From: Acidimicrobiaceae bacterium
Lineage (GTDB): Bacteria; Actinomycetota; Acidimicrobiia; Acidimicrobiales; RAAP-2
NCBI GenBank assembly: GCA_003138815.1
Contig: PLHD01000027.1
Span: 1-48,260 of the forward strand
Reading direction: 5' to 3'
DNA length: 48,260 bases
The position numbers and the translations under genes are program-made. Positions 40,363-48,260 of the stretch are shown in pieces (the stretch's first letter is position 1; the number at the start of each line of letters is the position of its first letter). Below the pieces are notes generated by a model that made no database searches, was not told the DNA's origin, and was given only the letters and a program-made list of their open reading frames with translations.

Positions 40363-41513
40363 TGACGACCGTTATCGACGTCGAGAACGTCTCCAAGAAA
40401 TTCAAGATCCACCACGAGCGCAACCAGTCGCTCAAGGAGCGCCTGCTGCACCCCAAGACGGGCTCCACCGAGGTGTTCCACGCCCTCTCCAACATCAACT
40501 TCAAGGTCTCGGACAACGAGACCGTGGGCCTGATCGGCCACAACGGTTCGGGCAAGTCGACGCTGCTCAAGACGATCTGCGGGGTGCTGCAGCCGACCAC
40601 GGGGGAGATCCGGCTGCGCGGCAACCTGGCGGCTCTCCTGGAGTTGGGCGCGGGCTTTCAGGTCGAGCTCTCGGGGCGCGACAACATCTACCTCTACGGC
40701 GCGATGCTCGGCTTCTCGCGCCGGGGTATCGACGCGATCTTCGACGAGATCGTGGACTTCAGCGAGCTCGAGAAGTTCATCGACACGCAGGTGAAGTTCT
40801 ACTCGAGCGGGATGTACGTGCGCCTGGCCTTCGCCGTAGCGGTCAGCGTGAGCCCCGACATACTGGTCGTCGACGAGGTGCTCGCCGTCGGCGACGAGAG
40901 GTTCCAGAAGAAGTGCATCGACCGGATCCGCCTGTTCCAGGAAGAGGGGCGTTCCATCCTTCTGGTCACTCACAGCGCCGACCAGGTCCGCCAGATCTGC
41001 GACCGCGCGATCGTGCTCGACGGCGGCGAGCTCATCGCCGACGGGCCGGTCCAGGAGTCGCTGCGGATCTTTCGCGAGCACCTGCTCGGTGACGCCATTG
41101 AGCACGACCACAGCGGCGTCCAGTCCAACATCACCATCGACGCCATCTCATCGCCGACGGGCTCGTTCGACGTGCGTTGCGGCGAGGCCATGCACCTCGA
41201 CGTCGAGATCAGCTCCGCGACCGCGTACAGCGGGAACTTCGTACTCGAGGTCTTCACCCGCAGCGGACTCCTCGTGAGCCGCAGCGACGCGCAGGGTTCC
41301 CCCGTGAACCTCGTGCCGGGCCGTAACCGGCTCGGGGTGGACTTCACGAAGATTCCCTTGCTCGACGGGATCTACGACATCAACGCTGGGATCGTCGACA
41401 CCCGCGGCAACACGGTCATCGCGTGGCGCGAGGGGGCGGCGTCGATTCAGGTCCTCTACGACGGCCGCGAGGACGGCATCGTGGAGATGGACGCCCTGAT
41501 CCGCCAGCAGTAG
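40362..41513 (+). CDS. ABC transporter ATPase with Wzt-like C-terminal domain
   Basis: A 383-residue ATPase partner of the preceding permease. Walker A is GHNGSGKST (59-67), the signature region is KFYSSGMYVRLAF, Walker B is DILVVDEVLAVGD, and the switch His lies in LLVTHSADQV. A C-terminal domain (about 265-383) of beta-sandwich type resembles the glycan-binding domain of Wzt, which recognises the finished polymer end. No glycosyltransferases are next to it in the window. Confidence 0.92.
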   Translation: MTTVIDVENVSKKFKIHHERNQSLKERLLHPKTGSTEVFHALSNINFKVSDNETVGLIGHNGSGKSTLLKTICGVLQPTTGEIRLRGNLAALLELGAGFQVELSGRDNIYLYGAMLGFSRRGIDAIFDEIVDFSELEKFIDTQVKFYSSGMYVRLAFAVAVSVSPDILVVDEVLAVGDERFQKKCIDRIRLFQEEGRSILLVTHSADQVRQICDRAIVLDGGELIADGPVQESLRIFREHLLGDAIEHDHSGVQSNITIDAISSPTGSFDVRCGEAMHLDVEISSATAYSGNFVLEVFTRSGLLVSRSDAQGSPVNLVPGRNRLGVDFTKIPLLDGIYDINAGIVDTRGNTVIAWREGAASIQVLYDGREDGIVEMDALIRQQ

Positions 41514-41522
41514 CGCCGAGCG

Positions 41523-42191
41523 CTACTCGCCGGTGAAGCGAGGAAACCGGCGCAGCGAACCGATCCGGCCAAGTTGGCCCACGTTGAACGGATACGTGGC
41601 CCGGCTGAGGAGCCGGCGGTCGCCCCGGGAGTTGCCGTAGGCGTAGACCACGGGACCTTCGGGGTAGTGACGCTGCTCGATCCACTCGTCGAGCCGGTGC
41701 ATCTTCTCGCTGCCGCGGCAGTTGCGGCCCAGGTAGCCGCCGGTCAGCTTGCCGCGGGCGTCGATCGCCAGGCGCGTTCCCAGGGCGCCGTGGGCGTGAA
41801 GCGCCTCGGCGATCACGTCCACGTAGATCTGGGGCGACGCCGACACGACGACGACGTCATGACCCTGCTCGAGGTGCCAGGCGAGCCGAGCCACGATCGG
41901 CGGCCGTCCCTCGCTGGCCAGGTGCTCGAGCGCGAAGGCGCGCGACGACGCGGTGAGCTCGCCCAGGTCGCGCCCGCGCAGCAGCGCGTGGAAGAGCCGC
42001 TCCTTGGCGTTGTCGGCCGACCGGCCGCTTCGGATCGCGCCGATGATCAGGGGCACGGCCAGGCGCAGGGCCGCTCGATTTGCTCTGGAGGTGCCGGCGA
42101 CGAAGCGCAGCCACGCGAAGACGCTGCCACCCTCGGTCAGGGTCCCGTCGAGGTCGAACGCGGCGACGACGGGTGGTGGGGAATCGGCCAT
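41523..42191 (-). CDS. HAD-IB family hydrolase
   Basis: A 222-residue haloacid-dehalogenase-type phosphatase. The nucleophile and acid/base are Asp13 and Asp15 (FDLDGTLTEGG), the second motif is VVVVSASPQIYVD, and the third is YAYGNSRGDRRLL. This is the SerB-like subgroup that in actinobacteria acts on phospholipid-type or amino-acid phosphates; the substrate is unknown. A TAGAGC sequence directly precedes the ATG. It converges on the wzt-like gene with 9 bases between stops. Confidence 0.9.
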   Translation of the reverse strand: MADSPPPVVAAFDLDGTLTEGGSVFAWLRFVAGTSRANRAALRLAVPLIIGAIRSGRSADNAKERLFHALLRGRDLGELTASSRAFALEHLASEGRPPIVARLAWHLEQGHDVVVVSASPQIYVDVIAEALHAHGALGTRLAIDARGKLTGGYLGRNCRGSEKMHRLDEWIEQRHYPEGPVVYAYGNSRGDRRLLSRATYPFNVGQLGRIGSLRRFPRFTGE

Positions 42192-42331
42192 GCTCTAGTT
42201 TCACAGGCCTGGCGCGCGCGCGACTCAAAAACCAATAACTCTTATGGTGATTTGCAACAATCCGGATTCTGGCCGATAAACTTCCGACGTTCAGTCAAGG
42301 GACTGGCGACATGAATGCAAGGAGCAGACAC

Positions 42332-42967
42332 ATGGCGATTCGCCTTGGTGACGTGGCCCCCGACTTCTCGGCGGATACCACTGAAGGACCCATCAACTTC
42401 CACGAATGGCTGGGCGACAGCTGGGGCATTCTCTTCTCGCACCCGAAGGACTTCACTCCGGTGTGCACGACCGAGCTTGGCGCCTTCGCCGCGCGCAAGC
42501 CCGAATTCGACCAGCGCAACACCAAGATCATCGGAATCTCCGTCGACGACGTCGCCTCGCACGAGAAGTGGAAGAGTGACATCGCCGAGACCCAGGGCAC
42601 CGCGCTCAACTTCCCGCTGATCGGCGACGAAGGCCGCAGGGTCGCCGACCTCTACGACATGATCCACCCCAACGCGAACGACACGTTGACCGTGCGCAGC
42701 GTCTTCATCATCGGCCCGGACAAGAAGGTCAAGCTGACCCTCACGTACCCGGCCTCGACCGGGCGAAGCCTCGACGAGATCGTGCGGGTGCTCGACTCGC
42801 TGCAGCTGGTCGCGAACTACCCGGTCGCGACGCCGGTCAACTGGGTCGACGGTGGCGACGTCATCATCGCCAACTCGGTCACCGACGAAGAGGCCAAGAC
42901 GAAGTTCCCCAAGGGCTTCAAGAAGGTGAAGGACTACCTGCGCATCACGCCTCAGCCGAACAAGTAG
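42332..42967 (+). CDS. 1-Cys peroxiredoxin (Prx6 type)
   Basis: A 211-residue peroxidase. The peroxidatic Cys45 lies in HPKDFTPVCTTELG. The C-terminal half (PASTGRSLDEIVRVLDSLQL, NWVDGGDVII, DYLRITPQP) is the Prx6 extension. No resolving cysteine is seen, so an outside thiol must reduce it. I chose ATG 42332 because AAGGAG lies 7 bases before it; an ATG 21 bases upstream lacks one. A GC hairpin follows. Confidence 0.93.
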   Translation: MAIRLGDVAPDFSADTTEGPINFHEWLGDSWGILFSHPKDFTPVCTTELGAFAARKPEFDQRNTKIIGISVDDVASHEKWKSDIAETQGTALNFPLIGDEGRRVADLYDMIHPNANDTLTVRSVFIIGPDKKVKLTLTYPASTGRSLDEIVRVLDSLQLVANYPVATPVNWVDGGDVIIANSVTDEEAKTKFPKGFKKVKDYLRITPQPNK

Positions 42968-42980
42968 TCGCGCGCACTTC

Positions 42981-43012
42981 GCAGGGCGGGCGCCGTCGAG
43001 CGGCCGCCCTGC
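42981..43012 (+). terminator. GC-rich hairpin after the peroxiredoxin gene
   Basis: A 9-bp stem (GCAGGGCGG/CCGCCCTGC) with a 14-base loop, 13 bases past the stop. No U-tract. Confidence 0.55.
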
Positions 43013-43048
43013 GCCACGGCGCCCCTAGGGTGTGAGCAAAGGAGCGTC

Positions 43049-43891
43049 ATGTCCATCCCCACCACATTCACGTACGCGAACCAGACCGTCAACCGCCTCG
43101 GCTACGGGGCGATGCGCATCACCGGCGCCGGCGTCTGGGGCTACCCCGATGACGTCGCCGAGTGCCTCGACGTGCTGAGGCGCGCGGTCGAGCTCGGCGT
43201 CAACTTCGTCGACACGGCCGACTCGTACGGTCCCAACGTCTCCGAGGAGCTGATCGCCCGGGCGCTGCATCCCTACGGCGACGTCAAGATCGCCACCAAG
43301 GCGGGGCTGCTGCGCACCGGCCCGGGCGTCTGGGTCGCGTGCGGGCGCCCCGACTACCTGCGCCAGCAGTGCGAGCTCTCGCTTCGCCGTCTGGCTCAGG
43401 ACTCGCTCGACCTCTTCCAGTTGCACCGCATCGACCCGACGGTGCCCGCCGAGGAACAGTTTGCCCTCCTGCGCGCGCTGCTCGACGAGGGCAAGGTCCG
43501 CGCTGTCGGCCTCTCGAACGCCTCCGTCGATCAGATCGTCGCGGCCCGCGAGATCGTCCCGGTCTCGACGGTGCAGAATCTCTACAACATCACGAACCGC
43601 ACGAGCGAGGACGTGCTGGACTACTGCCAGGAGAACCGCATCGGCTTCATACCCTGGTACCCGGTCGCGTCGGGCGACCTGGCGCGCGCCGGTGGACCGC
43701 TCGACGCCCTGGCCAGCGCCCAGGGCATCACCGTCGCCCAGCTGTCGCTGGCGTGGCTGCTTCGCCGGTCGCCGGTGATGCTGCCGATTCCGGGCACGTC
43801 CAAGCTCGCCCACGTGGAGGAGAACTGCGCCGCCGCCCACATCGAGATCGATGACGCGACCTACGAGGCGATTGACGCGCTCGGCGCCTAG
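43049..43891 (+). CDS. Aldo/keto reductase
   Basis: A 280-residue NADPH-dependent oxidoreductase with a TIM-barrel. The catalytic tetrad is Asp55, Tyr60 (FVDTADSYG), Lys84 (IATKAG) and His126 (FQLHRID). The cofactor end has [21 protein letters not shown] lies 5 bases before ATG 43049. It shares a CTAG stop overlap with the convergent acyl-CoA ligase. Substrate unknown. Confidence 0.92.
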   Translation: MSIPTTFTYANQTVNRLGYGAMRITGAGVWGYPDDVAECLDVLRRAVELGVNFVDTADSYGPNVSEELIARALHPYGDVKIATKAGLLRTGPGVWVACGRPDYLRQQCELSLRRLAQDSLDLFQLHRIDPTVPAEEQFALLRALLDEGKVRAVGLSNASVDQIVAAREIVPVSTVQNLYNITNRTSEDVLDYCQENRIGFIPWYPVASGDLARAGGPLDALASAQGITVAQLSLAWLLRRSPVMLPIPGTSKLAHVEENCAAAHIEIDDATYEAIDALGA

Positions 43892-45651
43892 GCCGGCTTG
43901 TCCATCAGCTCGAGCAGCGACTGGCGCAGCTCGCGCTTGAGGATCTTGCCCTGCGGGTTGCGCGGCAGGGGAGCGGAGCGAAAGAAGATCCGTGTGGGCA
44001 CCGAGTACTTCGCGATGCGGTGGGCCACGTGGCGCTGGATCTCTTCGGCCTCGATGACCCTTCCCGGCCGCAGCACGATGATCGTGGCCACCTCCTCGCC
44101 CAGGATGGCGTGGGGGACTCCCACGACGGCGCAGTCGGCGACGTCAGGGTGCTCGAAGATGGCCGCCTCGACCGCCAGCGAGTAGACGTTCTCACCGCCG
44201 CGGATGATCATGTCCTTGGCGCGGTCGACAATGTAGATGAACCCCTCGCCGTCGATGCGTGCGATGTCGCCGGTGTGCAGCCAGCCCTTGGTGAAGGACT
44301 CGCGGGTGGCCTCGGGCTTGTGCCAGTAGCCGCGCACCACGTTCGGTCCCTTGACCCACAGCTCGCCGACTACGTCGGGCCCGGCCGCCAGGTCCGGCGT
44401 CGGCTCATCGCCCTCGAAGCCCTCGGGGACGATCGCCACCTCGCACACCGGCACGGCCGGACCGCAGCTTTCGGGCTTGGCCACGTAATCGGGCCCGAGG
44501 TTGAGCGCGACCGCGGCCGACGTCTCGGTGAGTCCGTAGCCGTTGCCGGGCTGTCCGGCGGGGAACGCGGCACGGATCCGCTTAACGAGTTCGGGCGGCG
44601 CCGGCGCGCCGCCGTAGGAGACGCTGCGCACGCTCGTCGTGTCGTACTGCTTGAAGTCGGGGTGGTCGATGATCTGCATGGCGATGGTGGGGACGCCCCC
44701 GATGCTCGTGAGGCGCTCGGCGCTGATCAGTTCGAGCGCCTTGGTGGCGTCGAAGTGGTGCATCATGACGATCTTGGCGCCCGCCGCGGCGTTGACCACC
44801 ATCACGGCCAGGCAGCCGGTCGCGTGGAAGAGCGGGATGTTGAGCAGGTTGGCGGTGGGCACACCCGCGTCGTCGAGCTTGGCGCCGGCGAACCTCAGCG
44901 TGCTGCGCTGTCCGATGAAGAACAGGTTCATCAGATTGGTGATCACGTTGCGGTGCGAGCCGACGGCGCCCTTGGGCCTGCCGGTCGTGCCCGACGTGTA
45001 GAACATCGTGGCGTCGTCGTCGGCACTGAGTTCGACGTCGGGCGGCGTCGCCGACGCGTCCACGTCACCCAGGAGCTCCTCGAAGCCCACGATGGCGACG
45101 CGCGGGTGTGCGGCGCCGAGCTGGGGCGCGCGGCCCGGCTCGTCGCTCAGGACGACGACCGTCGTGAGCTCGGTGAGAGCGTCGAGCATCGGTCGGATTC
45201 GCTCGAGTCGCTCCTCGTCGACGACGACGACCGACGACCCCGAGTCGCTGAGCCCGTAGGCCAGCTCGTCGCTGGACCACCACGCGTTGAGCGGCACGAC
45301 GACGGCTCCGCTGACGACGGCCCCCCAGAAGCTGCTCACCCAGTGGGGGAGGTTGCGAGCGGCGATGGCGACGCGGTCGCCCTTGGCGATGCCCAGACGC
45401 GTGAAGCGTCGGCTGAGCGTCGAGGCGACGCGGTAGTGCTCCTCGAACGTGAGCCGCTGGCCCTCGTAGACAAGGAAGTCGCGGCCGGCGTGAGCGAGCG
45501 ACATGTCCAGGATCTGGCGCAGGTTGGCGGGCGCGTGCTTCCACACCATCATCTCGACGCCGTTGACGGTGGCCCGTTCGGTCTCGAACATCTGCCCGGC
45601 AGCGGTCAACTGCTGCGTGGCGTCGTCAAGGGAGAGTGGTCTGTCGCTCAT
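43888..45651 (-). CDS. Acyl-CoA synthetase (AMP-forming, long-chain fatty acid type)
   Basis: A 587-residue adenylate-forming enzyme that activates a carboxylic acid to its CoA ester. The P-loop is [11 protein letters not shown] (218-228), followed by GYGLTETSA, the hinge [13 protein letters not shown] and a C-terminal lysine in [11 protein letters not shown], so both half-reactions should work. Chain length cannot be read with certainty; the sequence style is that of medium- to long-chain FadD proteins. A wax ester synthase gene that would use acyl-CoA lies nearby. Confidence 0.92.
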   Translation of the reverse strand: MSDRPLSLDDATQQLTAAGQMFETERATVNGVEMMVWKHAPANLRQILDMSLAHAGRDFLVYEGQRLTFEEHYRVASTLSRRFTRLGIAKGDRVAIAARNLPHWVSSFWGAVVSGAVVVPLNAWWSSDELAYGLSDSGSSVVVVDEERLERIRPMLDALTELTTVVVLSDEPGRAPQLGAAHPRVAIVGFEELLGDVDASATPPDVELSADDDATMFYTSGTTGRPKGAVGSHRNVITNLMNLFFIGQRSTLRFAGAKLDDAGVPTANLLNIPLFHATGCLAVMVVNAAAGAKIVMMHHFDATKALELISAERLTSIGGVPTIAMQIIDHPDFKQYDTTSVRSVSYGGAPAPPELVKRIRAAFPAGQPGNGYGLTETSAAVALNLGPDYVAKPESCGPAVPVCEVAIVPEGFEGDEPTPDLAAGPDVVGELWVKGPNVVRGYWHKPEATRESFTKGWLHTGDIARIDGEGFIYIVDRAKDMIIRGGENVYSLAVEAAIFEHPDVADCAVVGVPHAILGEEVATIIVLRPGRVIEAEEIQRHVAHRIAKYSVPTRIFFRSAPLPRNPQGKILKRELRQSLLELMDKPA

Positions 45652-45662
45652 CGGGGGTGAGG

Positions 45663-46211
45663 CTAGCTGGGATCGGCGGAAGGCTGGAAGAGGGTGGTGC
45701 GGTAGTGCACGAGCTCGGCGATCGACTCGCGGATGTCGCCGAGCGCCCGGTGGGACGTCTCCTTTTCGGGCAGCGCGCTGAGCACCTCGGGGTTCCAGCG
45801 GCGCGCCAGCTCCTTGATCGTCGACACGTCGACGTTGCGGTAGTGGAAGAAGGACTCAAGCGTCGGCATGTACTGCTGGAGGAAGCGGCGGTCGGTGCCG
45901 ATCGAGTTGCCGCAGAGCGGGACCGATCCCTCCTCCACGGCGTGCTCGCGCAAGAACGCGAGGGTTGCCACTTCGGCCGCCTCCACGGTGACGGTTGACG
46001 CCTCGACTTCGGTCAGTAGTCCGGACTTCGTGTGCATCTCGGTGACGAATTCGCCCATCTCGGCGAGCTGCTCGGGCGTGGCGTGAATCACCAGATCGGG
46101 GCCCTCGGCGATGATGTTCAGGTGGTCGTCGGTCACGACCGTGGCGATTTCGATGATCACGTGCCGTTCGGGTTCCAGGCCGGTCATCTCAAGATCCATC
46201 CACACGAGCAT
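45663..46211 (-). CDS. orn: Oligoribonuclease
   Basis: A 182-residue DEDDh exonuclease that degrades 2- to 5-mers of RNA, including pGpG. Catalytic residues are in WMDLEMTGL (Asp6, Glu8), GNSIGTDRRFL and SHRALGDIRESI. The length is standard. The ATG is preceded by TAGTCT at 6 bases and looks leaderless. It is divergent from dut across 61 bases and lies 11 bases upstream of the acyl-CoA ligase on the same strand. Confidence 0.96.
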   Translation of the reverse strand: MLVWMDLEMTGLEPERHVIIEIATVVTDDHLNIIAEGPDLVIHATPEQLAEMGEFVTEMHTKSGLLTEVEASTVTVEAAEVATLAFLREHAVEEGSVPLCGNSIGTDRRFLQQYMPTLESFFHYRNVDVSTIKELARRWNPEVLSALPEKETSHRALGDIRESIAELVHYRTTLFQPSADPS

Positions 46212-46217
46212 GTAGCG

Positions 46218-46223
46218 AGACTA
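46218..46223 (-). promoter_or_regulatory. -10 box of a probable leaderless promoter (orn)
   Basis: TAGTCT on the minus strand, 6 bases before the ATG, no Shine-Dalgarno sequence. Confidence 0.5.
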
Positions 46224-46259
46224 CCGAACTCCGCCCCGTGCGAATGCGCATCCGACGGG

Positions 46260-46265
46260 TAGCCT
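46260..46265 (+). promoter_or_regulatory. -10 box of a probable leaderless promoter (dut)
   Basis: TAGCCT, 7 bases before the ATG at 46273, no Shine-Dalgarno sequence. Confidence 0.5.
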
Positions 46266-46272
46266 TCGGGAA

Positions 46273-46707
46273 ATGGAAATCCTCTCCAAAATGATGCACC
46301 CCGATGCGGTCGTTCCCAGCTACGCCCACGAGGGGGACGCCGGCTGCGATCTGGTCGCGGTGGAGCGCTGCACCTTGAAGGCCGGCGGAGGACGGGCCAT
46401 GGTGCCCACCGGGCTCGCGGTCGCGATTCCCGAGGGGCACGGGGGCTTCGTCCTGCCGCGCAGCGGGTTGGCCGCCAAGCACGGGGTCACCTGTGTGAAC
46501 GCCCCCGGTCTTATCGATCCCGGCTACCGGGGCGAACTGAAGGTCGCGCTCGTGAACCTGGACCCCGAGCGGGACTACGTCGTGCATCCCGGGGACCGCA
46601 TTGCCCAGCTCGTGGTGCTGGCGGTGACCTCGGCCAGTTTCCGCGTGGTCGCGGACCTTCCGGCGGCGCCGCGCGGCCACGGCGGCTTCGGCAGCAGCGG
46701 TATATGA
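46273..46707 (+). CDS. dut: dUTP pyrophosphatase
   Basis: A 144-residue trimeric dUTPase that keeps uracil out of DNA and supplies dUMP. All five motifs are visible: AHEGDAGCDL, the second with Gln replaced in GDRIAQLVV, PRSGLAAKHGV, APGLIDPGYRGELKVAL and the C-terminal RGHGGFGSSG that closes on the substrate. The stop overlaps the start of the wax ester synthase gene (ATGA). Confidence 0.95.
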   Translation: MEILSKMMHPDAVVPSYAHEGDAGCDLVAVERCTLKAGGGRAMVPTGLAVAIPEGHGGFVLPRSGLAAKHGVTCVNAPGLIDPGYRGELKVALVNLDPERDYVVHPGDRIAQLVVLAVTSASFRVVADLPAAPRGHGGFGSSGI

Positions 46708-48140
46708 ACCGGTTCCTCGATCCGCTCGACAGCGCGTTCGTGCTTCTCGAAGTCCCGGGGTCGGCGATGAACATCGGAGCCGTGATCGAGTTGGACTCCG
46801 GGGACGTAGAGGACCCCGAGGAGCGTTACGAACTCATCTGCCGCAACATCGGCGCGCGTCTCCACGAGATTCCCGTACTGACCCAGCGCATCGTGCGTGC
46901 GCCGTTCGACATGACGTGGCCGATCCTGGTTCCGGACAGGAAGTTCGACCTCAGCCGTCACGTGGTGCGCGTGGCCCTGCCCGCTCCCGGGACCGCCGAC
47001 CAGTTCGACGCGCTGGTCTCGGAACTGCTGTCGCGGCCGCTGGTGTCCACGCGTCCGCTCTGGCAGATGCTCATCATTGAAGGGCTGCAGGATGGTCGAG
47101 CGGCCGTGGCGCTGAAGGTGCATCACGCGCTGGCCGACGGGGTTTCGGGTGCGGAGACCTTCGCGAGCCTCTTTGACGTCTCGCCTGAGGTGCGCCTGCC
47201 CGCGCCGAGGCCCGAGCCGGTCGATGACGATGAGCGGATCGTGACCACGTCGCTGGGCCTGCTTCGCCAGGGATTCGCCAGAATCCGTGAGCGACCCGAG
47301 ATGGTGCTCGAGAACGTGGGCTCGTGGGTGGCGCGCTTGTTCGAGATCGCGCGCGCCGTCGCGCGCACCCTCGTGGTACGGGGGCGCAGGCGTGCCATCC
47401 CCGGCCAGCCCTCGATGTTCGACGCAAGACGCACGTCGCTCAACGGGGCGGCGGGAATCGAGAAGTCGTACCACCGGCTACGGGTGCCGTTGGCCGACGT
47501 GAAGCGGGCGGCCAAGAGCCGCGGGGCGTCGGTGACCGACTTCGTTATGGCGACGTCCAGCGGGGCGCTTCGGCGGCTGCTGGACGATCGCGGCGAGGTC
47601 CTGAGGAAGGACCTGATCGCCTTCGTGCCGATCAACGTGCGCGGAGGCGGCGACACCGCGGCGATGGGCAACCAGTTCTCGGGAATGCTGGTGAGGCTCC
47701 ATTCGAACGTCGCGGACGCCGAGGAGCGGCTCGCGGCAATCTCGAGTGACGCGGCCAAGACCCTGGACATCCAGCGCGCGAGCGCCGCCCAGATCCTCCA
47801 GGACGTGCCGCGAGTGCTGGGACCGACGCTCCTCTCGTTCGGCGGACGCCTGATCTCGGAGTTCGGTCTCTTCAACCGCATGCCACCCGTCGCGAACCTG
47901 ATGCTGTCCTCGGTGCCGGGACCGCCGATTCCACTCTGGCTCAGCGGTCACAGAATCGCCTCGGCGGCCCCGGTGGGGCCGCTCTTCGGGAGCTTCTCGC
48001 TGAACATCACCGTGCTCGGATTCGAGGAGTACCTGGAGTTCGGGCTCCTTGGGTGTGCCGAGCGAATGCCCGATTTGGAGTCATTGCGCGACTACCTGCT
48101 CGATGAGGTGACCGCACTGATTGACGCGACGCCTTCGTAG
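46704..48140 (+). CDS. Wax ester synthase/diacylglycerol acyltransferase (WS/DGAT)
   Basis: A 478-residue acyltransferase that makes triacylglycerol or wax esters from acyl-CoA, a storage-lipid trait common in actinobacteria. The active-site motif is HHALADG (His140-His141-x3-Asp145). The second family mark is the C-terminal NLMLSSVPGPPIPLWLSG region. The N-terminal PLDSAFVLLE is typical as well. Coupling to dut by an ATGA overlap looks accidental in function. Whether it prefers diacylglycerol or fatty alcohol cannot be told. Confidence 0.92.
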   Translation: MNRFLDPLDSAFVLLEVPGSAMNIGAVIELDSGDVEDPEERYELICRNIGARLHEIPVLTQRIVRAPFDMTWPILVPDRKFDLSRHVVRVALPAPGTADQFDALVSELLSRPLVSTRPLWQMLIIEGLQDGRAAVALKVHHALADGVSGAETFASLFDVSPEVRLPAPRPEPVDDDERIVTTSLGLLRQGFARIRERPEMVLENVGSWVARLFEIARAVARTLVVRGRRRAIPGQPSMFDARRTSLNGAAGIEKSYHRLRVPLADVKRAAKSRGASVTDFVMATSSGALRRLLDDRGEVLRKDLIAFVPINVRGGGDTAAMGNQFSGMLVRLHSNVADAEERLAAISSDAAKTLDIQRASAAQILQDVPRVLGPTLLSFGGRLISEFGLFNRMPPVANLMLSSVPGPPIPLWLSGHRIASAAPVGPLFGSFSLNITVLGFEEYLEFGLLGCAERMPDLESLRDYLLDEVTALIDATPS

Positions 48141-48147
48141 GTACGGT

Positions 48148-48175
48148 TTGCACGGCTGACCGGGTCGGCTATCAT
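48148..48175 (+). promoter_or_regulatory. Promoter of tRNA-Gly
   Basis: TTGCAC (48148-48153), a 16-base spacer and TATCAT (48170-48175); transcription would begin 2-4 bases before the mature tRNA. Confidence 0.6.
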
Positions 48176-48184
48176 TAGCAGGAC

Positions 48185-48260
48185 GCGGACGTAGCTCAGT
48201 TGGTAGAGCGCGACCTTGCCAAGGTCGAGGTCGCCGGTTCGAGCCCGGTCGTCCGCTCCA
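48185..48260 (+). tRNA. trnG: tRNA-Gly (anticodon GCC)
   Basis: The acceptor stem GCGGACG pairs with CGTCCGC, followed by discriminator T and an encoded CCA that ends the window. The anticodon stem CGACC/GGTCG holds TTGCCAA, giving GCC for GGC/GGU codons. The D-arm is GCTCAGTTGGTAGAGC and the T-arm CCGGTTCGAGCCCGG. All four arms pair. Confidence 0.96.

Overview
This is about 48 kb of GC-rich (roughly two-thirds GC by eye) bacterial chromosome. The gene set points to an actinobacterium: the sulfur-carrier cysteine pathway (Mec/CysO/CysM), a DUF3039 protein, oligoribonuclease, a wax ester synthase/DGAT, a large actinobacterial-type TnpB-related protein, and many start codons that seem to be leaderless. 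I lean towards the class Acidimicrobiia or an uncultivated relative, but this is inferred from gene content and not from a marker gene.

Layout. (1) 1-2.1 kb: a stand-alone TnpB-family RuvC nuclease gene ending in a hairpin, beside a small Lrp/AsnC effector-domain gene. (2) 2.3-9.8 kb: housekeeping and small genes (zinc-ribbon protein, DUF3039, glutamine amidotransferase, TRAM/Fe-S RNA methyltransferase, YaaA, membrane protein), a two-gene B12-dependent acyl-CoA mutase and a P-loop kinase-like gene. (3) 9.8-11.9 kb: a sharply AT-rich island with a promoter drives a secreted DUF3494 (ice-binding-like) protein with an LPXTG-like tail, overlapped by a sortase gene. (4) 11.9-19.0 kb, minus strand: six overlapping genes for a complex I/group 4 hydrogenase-like membrane complex. 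Its large subunit has lost the cysteines that bind nickel-iron, so it is an 'Ehr'-type complex comparable with the M. tuberculosis Rv0082-Rv0087 locus. (5) 19.2-26.9 kb: SDR oxidoreductase, APC permease, an FGGY kinase paired with a sphingosine-phosphate-lyase-like PLP enzyme, a radical SAM/SPASM protein, and cysteine dioxygenase behind an operator-like promoter. (6) 27-29 kb: a decayed aminoglycoside-phosphotransferase-like pseudogene and a zinc alcohol dehydrogenase.

(7) 29.2-34.9 kb: ssrA (tmRNA) and smpB, so both halves of trans-translation lie together; then mec, a DoxX gene, cysO and cysM (cysteine from O-phosphoserine through a protein thiocarboxylate), rph, rdgB and a Lon-substrate-domain protein. 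(8) 34.9-38.8 kb, minus: FKBP isomerase, a divergent NRAMP transporter, a DEAD-box helicase fused to a C-terminal cold-shock domain, and tRNA-Leu(UAG). (9) 38.8-48.3 kb: clpP directly coupled to a Wzm/Wzt-type polysaccharide exporter, a HAD hydrolase, a 1-Cys peroxiredoxin, an aldo/keto reductase, an acyl-CoA ligase, orn, dut, a wax ester synthase and tRNA-Gly(GCC).

The most interesting items are the cysteine-less Ehr complex, the lone TnpB-like nuclease, the sortase/DUF3494 pair under an AT island, CysO with two extra residues after its Gly-Gly, the helicase/cold-shock fusion, the kinase/SPL-like pair, and a recurring -10 box 6-7 bases before start codons.
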